The position numbers were made by a program, and so were the translations under genes. The notes beneath the pieces are model-generated. The model did no database searches, was not told the DNA's origin, and saw nothing but the letters and a program-made list of their open reading frames with translations. Shown in pieces: positions 40,869 to 51,100 of a DNA stretch of 64,000 nt. The stretch is from Bradyrhizobium sp. LTSP849 (GTDB lineage: Bacteria > Pseudomonadota > Alphaproteobacteria > Rhizobiales > Xanthobacteraceae): the NCBI RefSeq assembly GCF_000938255.1, contig NZ_JYMR01000011.1, positions 62,001 through 126,000 of the forward strand. Reading direction: 5' to 3'. Positions within the stretch are counted from its first letter, which is position 1. Each line of letters opens with the position of its first letter.

Positions 40869-42965
40869 TCACTTGAAATTGTCCCAGCCCGAATCGGGCG
40901 CGAAGCGTCCGCCGAATCTCTCCGCCAGCGCATGCAAGGTGGATACCACGTCATCCACGCCGCGCGTGCGTGCGTAGTTCAACGGACCGCCGCGGAACGG
41001 CGCGTAGCCGGTGCCGAAAATCATGGCACCGTCGACCATATCGGCATCGTCGACAATGCCCTCGCGCAACGCCGCCACGCAGACGTTGGACATCGGCAGC
41101 ACCAGCCGATCGATCATCTGATCGGTGACACGCGGGCCGGCCTCGGGCAACGGCGACTTCTCAGCCTTGCCGTCCTTCCAGGTGTAAAAGCCCTTGCCGG
41201 TCTTGCGGCCGAGTTCGCCCTTGGCGACTTTCTCGCGCAGCCAGGCCGGCGTCGGCGGCAACAGATCGCCGAACTTGGTGCGCAGCATGTCGCCCACGTC
41301 AAGACAGATGTCGAGCCCGACCTGGTCGGCCAGCTCGATCGGCCCCATCGGCATGCCGAACTGTTCGGCGGCCGCGTCGATCAGGCGCTGGTCGGTCTTC
41401 TCGTCCAGCATCACCATGGCTTCCAGCATGTACGGCGTCAGCGCGCGGTTGACCAGAAAGCCAGGCGAGCTCTTCACGGAGAGCGGCAGGCGGTCGATCG
41501 CGCCGACGAAGGCGAGCGCTTCCTTCAAGACCTGCGCATCGTTGCCGTCATGGCTGACGACCTCGACAAGTTGCAGCCGCGACACCGGATTGAAGAAATG
41601 CAGGCCGACCAGCCGCTCCGGCCGCGCCAGGCCGTTGCGCAAATCCTGGAGCGGAATGCTGGAGGTGTTGGTCGAAAGAATCGCACCCGGCTTCATCTTC
41701 GGCTCGAGGCCGGCATAGACCTTCTGCTTGAGCTCGAGCTTTTCCGGCACCGCCTCGATGATGAGATCGGCGTTGCGAACGCCCTCGCCGTCCATATCGG
41801 GAATGAGCCGATCGAGCGCGTCACGCACCTCGGTCGGTTTTCGAATGATCTTGCCGTAAAGTTCGGCCGCGCGCTTCACCGCGCCCGCGATCGGCTCGGC
41901 CTTCATGTCGGCGAGCGAGACGCGGATGTCATGCCCCGCGCACCAGGCCGCAATGTCGCCGCCCATGGCGCCGGCGCCGATGACGTGGACATGCTTGATC
42001 GTGTTGCCGGAGCCGGCCGCCTTCTTCATCTGCTCGCGCAGGAAGAACACGCGGATCAAATTCTGCGCGGTCGGCGTCACCATCAGCTTGGCGAACGACG
42101 CTTGCTCCGCCCTCAGCATCGCGGCCTTGCTGCCGCCATGGGTCTCCCAGAGATCGATCAGCGCGTAAGGCGCGGGATAATGTTCGCGCGGCGCGGCCTT
42201 CGCGGCTTCCGAGCGCATGCGCTTGGCGAGAAGTCCGCGGACCGGACCGAAATTGGCCGCGCGCGCAAGGAGGCCCGGACGCGCCTTCTTCAGCCGACCA
42301 AACAGCGCATCCTTCACGGCATTGCGGACATGGCGCTCCTGCGTCACGGTGTCGACGAGGCCGAGCGACTTGGCGCGGCGCGCATCGATGGTGCGGCCGG
42401 TCAGCATCAGCGCCATCGACTGGGTCGGATTGACCAGCGCGGTAAAACGTGCGGTGCCGCCGAGGCCGGGATGCAGGCCCAACATCACCTCCGGGAAGCC
42501 GAAACGCGCGCCGTCGATGGCGATGCGCGACTGGCAGGCGAGCGCAACCTCGAGCCCGCCGCCGAGACAGAAGCCGTGGATGACCGCGACCGTCGGCAAC
42601 CTCAAGGCTTCCAGACGATCGACCACCGCATGCGCGGCATGGATGCGGGTCTCCACCATCGCGGGATCGCTGGCGCCGCGGAATTCGTTGACGTCGGCGC
42701 CCGCAATGAAGCCGGACGGTTTTGCCGAGCGGATCACGAGACCGGCGGGGCGCTCGGTCTCGATCGCGGCGAGCACGGCGTCGAACTCTTCCATCAATTC
42801 GGCGGATAGCGTGTTGGCGCTGGCGTCAGCGCGGTCGAACAGCAGCCACGCAACACCGTCGGCATCGCGCGTCAGCTTGAAGTTCTTGTACGGATTGTCG
42901 GCCACAGGTGGGGGTCCGAGCTCCAGCACACGGTCACCGAGCGCGGTCATGATCTTCGAATCCAT
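40869..42965 (-). CDS. Enoyl-CoA hydratase / 3-hydroxyacyl-CoA dehydrogenase
   Basis: A 698-residue fused enzyme for two steps of beta-oxidation (FadB/FadJ type). The hydratase domain (about 1-190) has GFIAGADVNEF and GFCLGGGLEVAL for oxyanion binding. The NAD domain starts near 320 with HVIGAGAMGGDIAAWCAG, followed by the C-terminal 3HCDH domains (HFFNPVSRLQLVEVV, PGFLVNRALTPYMLEA). It works with the thiolase two bases upstream and the acyl-CoA dehydrogenase before that. Confidence 0.93.
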   Translation of the reverse strand: MDSKIMTALGDRVLELGPPPVADNPYKNFKLTRDADGVAWLLFDRADASANTLSAELMEEFDAVLAAIETERPAGLVIRSAKPSGFIAGADVNEFRGASDPAMVETRIHAAHAVVDRLEALRLPTVAVIHGFCLGGGLEVALACQSRIAIDGARFGFPEVMLGLHPGLGGTARFTALVNPTQSMALMLTGRTIDARRAKSLGLVDTVTQERHVRNAVKDALFGRLKKARPGLLARAANFGPVRGLLAKRMRSEAAKAAPREHYPAPYALIDLWETHGGSKAAMLRAEQASFAKLMVTPTAQNLIRVFFLREQMKKAAGSGNTIKHVHVIGAGAMGGDIAAWCAGHDIRVSLADMKAEPIAGAVKRAAELYGKIIRKPTEVRDALDRLIPDMDGEGVRNADLIIEAVPEKLELKQKVYAGLEPKMKPGAILSTNTSSIPLQDLRNGLARPERLVGLHFFNPVSRLQLVEVVSHDGNDAQVLKEALAFVGAIDRLPLSVKSSPGFLVNRALTPYMLEAMVMLDEKTDQRLIDAAAEQFGMPMGPIELADQVGLDICLDVGDMLRTKFGDLLPPTPAWLREKVAKGELGRKTGKGFYTWKDGKAEKSPLPEAGPRVTDQMIDRLVLPMSNVCVAALREGIVDDADMVDGAMIFGTGYAPFRGGPLNYARTRGVDDVVSTLHALAERFGGRFAPDSGWDNFK

Positions 42966-42967
42966 GG

Positions 42968-44251
42968 TCACACCGCCTCGATCAGCATGGCGCCGCCAAG
43001 CCCGCCGCCGATGCATTCGGTGGCAACCCCGCGCCGCGTGCCGAGCCGCTTCATGGCGTTGACCAGATGCAGCACGATGCGGTTGCCCGAGGTGCCGACG
43101 GGATGGCCGAGCGAGATCGCACCACCATCGACGTTGAGTTTTTCACGGTCGATCTCGCCGGCTGCGCCGTCAAGGCCAAGGATCTCGCGGCAGAACTTCT
43201 CGTCGTTCCAGGCGGCGAGACAGCCGAGCACTTGCGTGGCGAAGGCCTCGTTCAGCTCCCAGGTCTCGACGTCCTTGATGGTGAGATTGTTGCGCTTGAG
43301 CATCGGCGTTGCCGACATCACGGGCCCGAGCCCCATGATGCTCGGATCGAGCGCCGCCCAGTTGCTGTCGACGATCACAGCCTTCGGCGTCAGCTTGTGC
43401 TTTGCGACCGCCGCGTCCGAGGCAAGGATCACCCAGGAGGCGCCGTCGGTGATCTGCGAGGAATTGCCGGCGGTGACCTGGCCCCAGGGACGCTCGAACA
43501 CGGGCTTCAACTTTGCCAGCGTCTCAGACGAAGAGTCCGGCCGCACGCCATCATCATGATCGAAGAATTTGCCGTCGCGGGAGAAGGCAGTCTCGACCTC
43601 GCCCTTGAGGAAGCCCTGCGCCTGCGCGTTCGCAAGCCGGCGATGGCTCTCGGCCGCGTAAGCGTCCGACTGTGCGCGCGTGATACCGAAGAGGTGGCCG
43701 ACGACCTCGGCGGTCTGGCCCATGTTCAAGTCGGTGATGGGATCGGTCAGCCCGCGCTCAAGGCCAATGATCGGCTTGAGATAGCGCGGCCGCAGCTTGA
43801 AAGCCGCACCCAGCTTCGCAGCGATGCCCTTCGCCGTGGCGAGGCCGGCAAACCAGCGCACGCCGGAATTCGGCCAGACCAGCGGCGCGTGGCTCAAGGC
43901 CTCGGTGCCGCCGGCGAGGACCATGTCGGCATGGCCCTCGCGGATGTAGCGGTAGGCGGTGTCGATCGATTGCATGCCGGAGCCGCAATTGATCTGCACG
44001 GTGAAGGCGATCATGTCCTCGCCCATGCCGAGCCTGAGCGCGGCGACGCGGGCCGGGTTCATCTCGTCGGCGATCACATTGACGCAGCCGAGGATGACCT
44101 GGTCGAAGGCCGTGGGCGAAAACGGCTGGCGGGCCAGCAGCGGCCGGCCGCATTGCACGGCGAGGTCGACCGGCGTGAACGGTCCCGGCCCCGAGCGCGC
44201 CTTGAGAAACGGCGTCCGGCTGCCGTCGACGATGAAAACCGGTCGTGCCAT
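42968..44251 (-). CDS. Acetyl-CoA acyltransferase (thiolase)
   Basis: A 427-residue thiolase, the last beta-oxidation step, splitting 3-oxoacyl-CoA with CoA. The nucleophile Cys lies in TVQINCGSGMQSIDTA, and the second active-site region ends the protein (TECIGGGLGGAMLIEAV). The length suits FadI-like trifunctional-complex thiolases. Its start overlaps the acyl-CoA dehydrogenase stop by one base. Confidence 0.93.
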   Translation of the reverse strand: MARPVFIVDGSRTPFLKARSGPGPFTPVDLAVQCGRPLLARQPFSPTAFDQVILGCVNVIADEMNPARVAALRLGMGEDMIAFTVQINCGSGMQSIDTAYRYIREGHADMVLAGGTEALSHAPLVWPNSGVRWFAGLATAKGIAAKLGAAFKLRPRYLKPIIGLERGLTDPITDLNMGQTAEVVGHLFGITRAQSDAYAAESHRRLANAQAQGFLKGEVETAFSRDGKFFDHDDGVRPDSSSETLAKLKPVFERPWGQVTAGNSSQITDGASWVILASDAAVAKHKLTPKAVIVDSNWAALDPSIMGLGPVMSATPMLKRNNLTIKDVETWELNEAFATQVLGCLAAWNDEKFCREILGLDGAAGEIDREKLNVDGGAISLGHPVGTSGNRIVLHLVNAMKRLGTRRGVATECIGGGLGGAMLIEAV

Positions 44252-46518
44252 CAGCTCGCCGCCCTCTGTTCACCGAGTTCCTGGAAGAACTGATGCACAT
44301 CTCCGGTTTTCTTGTAAATCGGCGACAGCGCCTCCGGCGCAAAATCGTCGACCTCGATCACTTTTGCGACAGCTTCGTGGGCGGCCGCGAGCTGCTCGCC
44401 TTCGGCTTGGGTGATGACACCCTTGGCCACCGCGTCCTTCCAGTCGGTTATATGCGCGGCGCGCATGCGCTTGGTGATCGCGTCTGAGTTTACGACCAGC
44501 GCGAATGCGCGCTCCAGGCGCGCAAAGCCGCAATCGTCATCGACATGCGCGAGATCCGGCGTGATGCGGTCACGCGCGGCCGACGGCTCCAGCACCAGGC
44601 TTGCGCATTGATGCACGACGCGGTCGGACGGGCCAAGCACGCGGGCACCGAAGGGCTGAACCACGAGCTTGAGGATCACAGCGACGAAGCGGTTCGGCAG
44701 GTTGGCAAGGATTTCGGCGAGGCGGTTCTCGATGGTCCTGAAGCCGCTCGCCATGCACCATTCCAGCGCGGCAAAATCCTCCTTCTGCCGGCCCTCGTCC
44801 TGCCAGCGTTTTAGCGCGGCAGAGAGCAGGTACAGCTCGGAGAGGATGTCGCCGAAGCGCGCCGACAGCATCTCCTTGCGCTTCAGCGCGCCGCCGAGGG
44901 TGAGCAGCGCCATGTCGGCGCAGAGCGCAAAGGCCGCCGAATAGCGCGAGAGCTGGCGATAGAATGGCATCGCTTCGCCCGCATCGGGCGCCGGCGCGAA
45001 GGCACCAAAGGTCCAGCTCCGGCCGAAGGCGCGCAATAGCGTCTCGAAGCTGTGGCCGACATGCTTCCAGAATGCCTTGTCGAACGCGGTCAGCCCGCGC
45101 TCGCGGTCGGTGTCGGCAAGCGCGTTCATCTCGTCGAGCAGATAGGGATGCGCGCGGATAGCACCCTGCCCGAACACGATGAGGTTACGGGTCAGGATGT
45201 TGGCGCCCTCCACGGTGATGCCGACCGGCACGGCGCGGTGCAGATTGCCGAGATAGTTTTGCGGACCGTCGATCACGGCCTTGCCGCCATGGATGTCCAT
45301 GGCGTCGTCGATCGCGATCCGCATCCGCTCGGTCGCGTGCAGCTTCATGATGCCGGAGATGACGGCGGGATGCACGCCGGCATTCAGCGCCGCGCAGGTT
45401 AGCCGCCGCGCCGCATCGAGCTGGTAGGCGGTCGCGACGATGCGGGCGAGCGGCTCCTCGACGCCTTCAAATTTGGAGATGGAGATGCCGAACTGCTCGC
45501 GGATGCGGGCATAGGCGCCCGTGGTGCGCGCGGCATAGGCGGCACCGGCGGCCGAGAGTGACGGCAGCGAAATGCCGCGGCCGGCGGCAAGCGCCGTCAT
45601 CAGCATCTTCCAGCCCTGCCCGAGCCGTGCCTCACCGCCGATGACGTAGTCGAGCGGAATGAAGACGTCGTGGCCCCAGTTAGGACCGTTCTGAAACACC
45701 TGCATCGAGGGCAGATGGCGGTGGCCGATCTTGACGCCTGGAAGATTGGTCGGGATCAGCGCCACGCTGATGCCGAGCTCGTCCACGTCGCCGACGAGAT
45801 GATCGGGATCATAGGCCTTGAAGGCCAGCCCAAGCAGCGTTGCGACGGGCCCAAGCGTGATGTAGCGCTTGTGCCAGTGGAGCCTGAGGCCGACGACCTC
45901 CTGGCCCTCGAAGATACCCTTGCAGATGATGCCGGTGTCGATCATCGAGGCGGCATCCGAGCCGGCTTCCGGGCTGGTGAGGCCAAAGCACGGAATGTCG
46001 CGGCCGTCGGCCAGCCGTGGCAGCCAGCGCTCCTGCTGCTCCTTGGTGCCGAAGCGCATCAGCAGCTCGCCGGGTCCGAGCGAGTTCGGCACCATCACCG
46101 TGACGGCAGCCGCGATCGAGCGGGTCGAGATCTTGCGCACCACTTCGGAATGCGCGTAGGGCGAGAAGCCGAGGCCACCAAACTCCTTCGGAATGATCAT
46201 GCCGAAGAATTTTTCGCGCTTGATGAAGGTCCATACCTCCTGAGGAAGATCGCGCCATTCCCAAAAGATCTTCCACTCGTCGAGCATGGCGCAGAGCTCG
46301 TCGACGGGACCGTTGAGGAAAGCCCGCTCCTCATCGGTCAGCACCGCCTGCGGAATCTTCAGCAGCTTCGCCCAGTCAGGGTTGCCGGTGAAGAGATCGC
46401 CGTCCCACCAGACGTCACCGGCCTCCAGCGCCTCGCGCTCGGTGTCGGACATCGCCGGCAGCACGCCGCGCGCCCAGGAGAAGATCGGCTTTGTGATGGT
46501 GTCGCGGCGGAAGCTCAT
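44251..46518 (-). CDS. Acyl-CoA dehydrogenase (FadE-like)
   Basis: A 755-residue flavoenzyme introducing the first double bond of beta-oxidation. It is of the long FadE type, with an N-terminal extension and a C-terminal extension beyond the usual 380-residue core. Core phrases are FFGMIIPKEFGGLGFS, CFGLTSPEAGSDAASM and VEGANILTRNLIVFGQGA. The ATG at 46518 has GAGG six bases upstream. It begins the operon, and a short GAAGTG-AA-CACTTC palindrome sits at 46575-46588. Confidence 0.92.
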   Translation of the reverse strand: MSFRRDTITKPIFSWARGVLPAMSDTEREALEAGDVWWDGDLFTGNPDWAKLLKIPQAVLTDEERAFLNGPVDELCAMLDEWKIFWEWRDLPQEVWTFIKREKFFGMIIPKEFGGLGFSPYAHSEVVRKISTRSIAAAVTVMVPNSLGPGELLMRFGTKEQQERWLPRLADGRDIPCFGLTSPEAGSDAASMIDTGIICKGIFEGQEVVGLRLHWHKRYITLGPVATLLGLAFKAYDPDHLVGDVDELGISVALIPTNLPGVKIGHRHLPSMQVFQNGPNWGHDVFIPLDYVIGGEARLGQGWKMLMTALAAGRGISLPSLSAAGAAYAARTTGAYARIREQFGISISKFEGVEEPLARIVATAYQLDAARRLTCAALNAGVHPAVISGIMKLHATERMRIAIDDAMDIHGGKAVIDGPQNYLGNLHRAVPVGITVEGANILTRNLIVFGQGAIRAHPYLLDEMNALADTDRERGLTAFDKAFWKHVGHSFETLLRAFGRSWTFGAFAPAPDAGEAMPFYRQLSRYSAAFALCADMALLTLGGALKRKEMLSARFGDILSELYLLSAALKRWQDEGRQKEDFAALEWCMASGFRTIENRLAEILANLPNRFVAVILKLVVQPFGARVLGPSDRVVHQCASLVLEPSAARDRITPDLAHVDDDCGFARLERAFALVVNSDAITKRMRAAHITDWKDAVAKGVITQAEGEQLAAAHEAVAKVIEVDDFAPEALSPIYKKTGDVHQFFQELGEQRAAS

Positions 46519-46692
46519 GGCGGACCTCATGCAACGGCGCGGTTGTCAGGCATTTTAGCGGAAAGTCGCGGGCGGAAGTGAACACTTCGCGAGCAAAAAA
46601 AGCGAAATTGACGCGGCCGGGCGGCCGCCCAGGGACCATAACGGCCAGGGCGTGGTGGCGGTTCCGGGAGGGGATGGACAGAGCGAGGAGCG

Positions 46693-46777
46693 GTAGCCCG
46701 GATGGAGCGTAGCGCAATCCGGGAAAGTCTATCCGGGGGTGAGAATCCCGGATTTCGCTTCGCTCCATCCGGGCTAC
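46693..46777. repeat. Intergenic inverted-repeat element, family A (copy 2)
   Basis: Ends GTAGCCCGGATGGAGCG and CGCTCCATCCGGGCTAC, about 31 bp each, around an 23-bp middle. It lies between the fad operon start and the flavin-reductase-like gene. Confidence 0.85.
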
Positions 46778-46798
46778 AGGATGTGGACAGACTTGGGC

Positions 46799-47422
46799 CT
46801 AATCCGGCCGAACCATCTCGAACATGTTTTCCGGCTTGATCTCAAAATAGTCGCCGCGACGGCCGGCACGGACGATCGGGCGGGCGGCGGCGGTCTGGTA
46901 GACGCCGTCCTTGATCATGGCCTTGTCGATGTGGACGGCGACGACCTCGCCCAGCGTCAGCCAGGCATCAGCCTCCTTACCGTCGGCGCCCTTGAGGCGG
47001 ACGATGTCGGACACCTTGCACTCGAAGGCGACGGGGCTCTCAGCCACGCGCGGCACGTTGACGAGCTTGCCGGGCACGGCGGTGAGGCCGGCAACCTCGA
47101 ACTCGTCGACCTCAGGGGCGACATGCGCGGCGGTCGCGTTCATGTGCTTGGCCAGGTCCATGGTGGCGAGATTCCAGACGAACTCGCCGGTCTGCTGGAT
47201 GTTCTCGACCGTGTCCTTCCAGTTGGTGGAGGAGAAGCCGATGATCGGCGGCACGTAAGCGAAGGCGTTGAAGAAGCTGTAGGGCGCGAGATTGACGTGG
47301 CCCTTGGTGTCGCGCGAGGAGATCCAGCCGATCGGCCGCGGTGCAATGATGGCGTTGAAAGGATCGTGCTTGAGGCCGTGGCCCTTGGAGGGTTCGTAGA
47401 AATAAAGGTCTTTGTCGGTCAC
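46799..47422 (-). CDS. Flavin-reductase-like domain protein
   Basis: A 207-residue protein of the FMN-binding split-barrel group: FNAIIAPRPIGWISSRDTKG (about 20-39), then NLAPYSFFNAFAYVPP and FVWNLATMDLAKHMNATAA. Such proteins use FMN to reduce flavin or small substrates. The start is taken as the GTG at 47422, because an upstream ATG at 47494 would place the family A repeat inside the coding sequence. Confidence 0.82.
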   Translation of the reverse strand: MTDKDLYFYEPSKGHGLKHDPFNAIIAPRPIGWISSRDTKGHVNLAPYSFFNAFAYVPPIIGFSSTNWKDTVENIQQTGEFVWNLATMDLAKHMNATAAHVAPEVDEFEVAGLTAVPGKLVNVPRVAESPVAFECKVSDIVRLKGADGKEADAWLTLGEVVAVHIDKAMIKDGVYQTAAARPIVRAGRRGDYFEIKPENMFEMVRPD

Positions 47423-47443
47423 GCGAGGTCTTCCCTGATCCTG

Positions 47444-47530
47444 GTAGCCCGGATGGAGCGAAGCATAATCCGGGTCCGCCAGCGCAATGCTCAACTATCC
47501 CGGATTGCGCTTCGCTCCATCCGGGCTACG
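47444..47530. repeat. Intergenic inverted-repeat element, family A (copy 3)
   Basis: Ends GTAGCCCGGATGGAGCG and CGCTTCGCTCCATCCGGG then CTACG, sandwiched between the flavin-reductase-like gene and the TetR gene. It brackets that gene together with copy 2. Confidence 0.85.
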
Positions 47531-47565
47531 TCGGCTTTGCTTATAGGAGAAATCTTGAGCGCCCG

Positions 47566-48168
47566 TCAGTGACGCGGCGACAGGCCCGCAATGACGAAAT
47601 CGATCATCTGGTCGATCGAGGGGCCCGGCTTGGTGGCGCACTGGGCGATCATCTGGGGGTGGAAGAAGCGCATCATCGCGGTGCAGGCGCACATCGAGGC
47701 CAGTTGCAGGTCCGGCGCCTCGAACTCGCCGGAGGCGGCACCTTGCGCGATCATCTGGCCTATCACCGTGGTGATCAGCTCCATATGGGTGACGCAGACC
47801 TCCCAGTCCTCCTGCATCGCGATCTCGACCATCTCGTGCAGCTTGTTGTCGCCGACATAACGCTCGGTGTTCATGCGATGGATGGTGGTGAGCAGCTCCC
47901 GGAAGCGCTCCAGCACCGGACCGGGCCTGGCCACGATCCGCTGCGCCTCGAGCTCGACCTCGCCCATCAGCGAACGGGCCACTGCCTGATGGATCGCCTT
48001 CTTCGATTCGAAGAAGCGATAGACATTGGCGGGGCTCATCCGGAGCTCTTTGGCAATGTCGCCGACCGTGGTCTTCAGGTAGCCGATCTGGCGGAACAGC
48101 CGCTCGGCCACCTCGAGGATACGCTCCCGGGTGTCGCCTTCGATATGTTCCGAAATCAGGGCCATCAA
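47566..48168 (-). CDS. TetR-family regulator of the RND operon
   Basis: A 200-residue TetR regulator with the helix-turn-helix at about 12-58 (RILEVAERLFRQIGYLKTTV then VGDIAKELRMSPANVYRFF). It is the last gene of the MFP-RND-TetR cluster, 30 bp after the pump gene, and so probably represses the pump promoter near 52652-52692. The ligand is unknown. Confidence 0.9.
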   Translation of the reverse strand: MMALISEHIEGDTRERILEVAERLFRQIGYLKTTVGDIAKELRMSPANVYRFFESKKAIHQAVARSLMGEVELEAQRIVARPGPVLERFRELLTTIHRMNTERYVGDNKLHEMVEIAMQEDWEVCVTHMELITTVIGQMIAQGAASGEFEAPDLQLASMCACTAMMRFFHPQMIAQCATKPGPSIDQMIDFVIAGLSPRH

Positions 48169-48198
48169 TCAGGACTCGTTAGCCAGCAGTCTTCTCAT

Positions 48199-51100
48199 TT
48201 ATTCAGCCGCTTCAGCAAGCGGAATTGCGTCCTGGTCATCGCTCCCATGCTGCGGCGCGGCAGGCTGCTCGGGGGTCCCCGCCTCATCCAGGCTCTTGCG
48301 GAACCACAGGGCGTAGAGGCCCGGCAGGTACAGCAGCGTGAGGAAGGTCGCGACGAACAAGCCGCCCATGATGGTGATCGCCATCGGGCCCCAGAAGGCG
48401 GAGCGAGACAGCGGGATCATGGCGAGGATGGCGGCGAGCGCCGTCAGCACCACCGGACGGGCGCGGCGGACGGTTGCCTCCACGATCGCCTCACGGCGGG
48501 TCAAGCCGTGGGAGACGTCGGTCTCGATCTGATCGACCAGGATGACCGCGTTGCGCATGATCATGCCGGCGAGCGCGATCAGGCCGAGCAGCGCCACGAA
48601 GCCGAACGGCGCGTTGGCGACGTTGAGCCCGAGCGAGGCGCCGACGATGCCGAGCGGTGCGGTCAAGAACACCAGGATCAGGCGCGAGAAGCTCTGAAGC
48701 TGGATCATCAACAGCGTCAGCATCACCATGACCATCAGCGGGAAGAGGATGAAGATCGAGGCATTGCCCTTGGCGGATTCCTCGAACGCCCCGCCCGGCT
48801 CGATGCGATAGGCCGGCTCGAGATTATCCTGAATCGCCTTCAGCTTCGGCGCGATCTGGCCGGTGACGTCGGGCGCCTGCACGCCGTCGACGACGTCGGA
48901 GCGCACGGTGATCGCCATGTCGCGGTTGCGCCGCCACAGGATCGGCTCCTCATGGGCATATTCGATTCTGGCGATCTGCTGGAGCGGTACGGCGACGCCG
49001 TTCTTCGAGGTGATGGTGAGATCGCCGACGCCGCCGAGATCGAGGCGCTCGGAGCCGACCGCACGGGCCACCACGCCGACCTTCTCGATGCCGTCGCGCA
49101 CGGTCGTGACCTGCGTGCCCGAGATCAGCAGCGACAGCGCCTGCGACACGTCCTGCGGGGTCAGGCCCATGGCGCGGGCGCGATCCTGGTCGACGACGAG
49201 CTTGAGGTAAGGCGACTGCTCGTTCCAGTCGAGCTGGACGTCCTTGACGTTCTTGTTCTCACGCATGACGTCGCGGACCTGATAGGCGATCTCGCGCACC
49301 TTGTTGGCGTCGGGGCCGATCACGCGGAACTGGACGGGGAAGCCGACCGGCGGACCGAAGTTGAAGCGGTCGACGCGCACGCGCGCCTCGGTCAACATGC
49401 CGTCGGCAACCGCACCCTCGATCTTGGCCTTGACGCGCTCACGCGCCTCGACGCCCTTGGCGACGATGACGATCTCGGCGAAGGCCTCGTTCGGAAGCTG
49501 CGGATTGAGGCCGAGCCAGAAGCGCGGCGAGCCCTGGCCGACATAGGCGGTATAGGTGTCGATGTCCTGGTCGTCCTTCAGCAGCGTCTCGGCCTTCTTC
49601 ACCGCCTTCTCAGTGACATTGAAGGCAGTGCCCTCGGGCAGGCGGAGCTGGAGGAACAGCTCGGGCCGCTCGGAGAGCGGGAAGAACTGCTGCTGGACAT
49701 GGCCAAAGCCGACGATCGAAGCAACGAAGACGCCGACGGTCGCGACCACCACCGTGATGCGATGGTTGACGCACCACTGCACGATGGCGCGCAGGCCGCG
49801 GTACATGCGGGTCTCGTAGACCGCGTGCGGATCGTGATTGTGGTGCACCTTGATGTTGGGCAGCAGCATGACGCCGATATAGGGCGTAAAGATCACCGCC
49901 ACGAACCAGGAGGCGACCAGCGCGATCGCCACGATCCAGAAGATGCTGCCGGCATATTCACCGACCGCGGAATTGGCAAAGCCGATGGGGAGGAAGCCAG
50001 CGGCCGTGACCAGCGTTCCCGTGAGCATCGGAAACGCAGTTGATTCCCAGGCAAAGGACGCCGCGCGCATGCGGTCCCAGCCCTGCTCCATCTTCACGAC
50101 CATCATCTCGACCGCGATGATGGCGTCGTCGACGAGCAGGCCGAGCGCAATGATCAGCGCGCCGAGCGTGATACGGTGCAGGTCGAGCGACATCGTGTTC
50201 ATGACGATGAAGACGATGCCGAGCACCAGCGGCACCGAGAGCGCGACCACGATGCCGGTGCGCCAGCCGAGCGCGAGGAACGACACGAACAACACGATCA
50301 CCAGCGCCTCCATGAAGGAGTGCACGAATTCGCTGACGGCGTGCTCGACCACCTTGGGCTGGTCGGCGATGAGCCGAACGTCGACACCCTGCGGCACCGC
50401 CTTCATGAATTCAGCGGTCGCCTTCTCGACCTCCTTGCCGAGCTCGAGGATGTTGGCGCCCTTGGCGGTGACGACGCCGATGCCGATCGCAGACTTGCCT
50501 TCCTGGCGCACGATGAAGCTTGGCGGATCGACATAGCCGTGGGTGACGGTGGCGATATCGCCCAGGCGGAACACGCGACCGTCGCTCTCGACCGGGGTCT
50601 CGGCCACGGCCTTGGCGCCATCGAGCGCGCCGGTGACGCGCAGTGGCACGCGCTGCGACGAGGTCTCGACCGTGCCAGCCGGCGTCACATTATTCTGCTT
50701 GGCGAGTGAATCGAACAGCGCCTGCGGCGTGATGCCGAGGGTGGCGAGCTTGGCGTGGCTGAACTCGACGAAGATGCGCTCGTCCTGGTTGCCATACATG
50801 TCAACCTTGGTCACGCCCGGCACCTTGAGCAGGCGCTGGCGGAAGCCTTCGGCGACCTTCTTGAGCTGGGCGTAATCGGCGCCGTCGCCGGTCATCATGT
50901 AGAGGATCGAATCGACGTCGGAGAACTCGTCATTGACGACCGGCCCCAGAATCCCTGCGGGCAGTTGGCCCTGCACGTCGACCAGCTTCTTGCGCAGGAG
51001 ATAGAAGAGATACGGCACGTCCTTCGGCGGCGTGGAATCGCGGAAGGTCACTTGGAGCGCAGTGAAGCCGGGCTTGGAATAGGTCTGCACCTTCTCGAAG

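Noticed and set aside
40698..42809. A 703-codon plus-strand frame over the hydratase/dehydrogenase gene
   Set aside because: Shadow frame of the beta-oxidation gene; no recognisable protein features.
47569..50043. An 824-codon plus-strand frame over the TetR and RND genes
   Set aside because: It crosses two recognisable genes on the other strand and its translation is composition noise.
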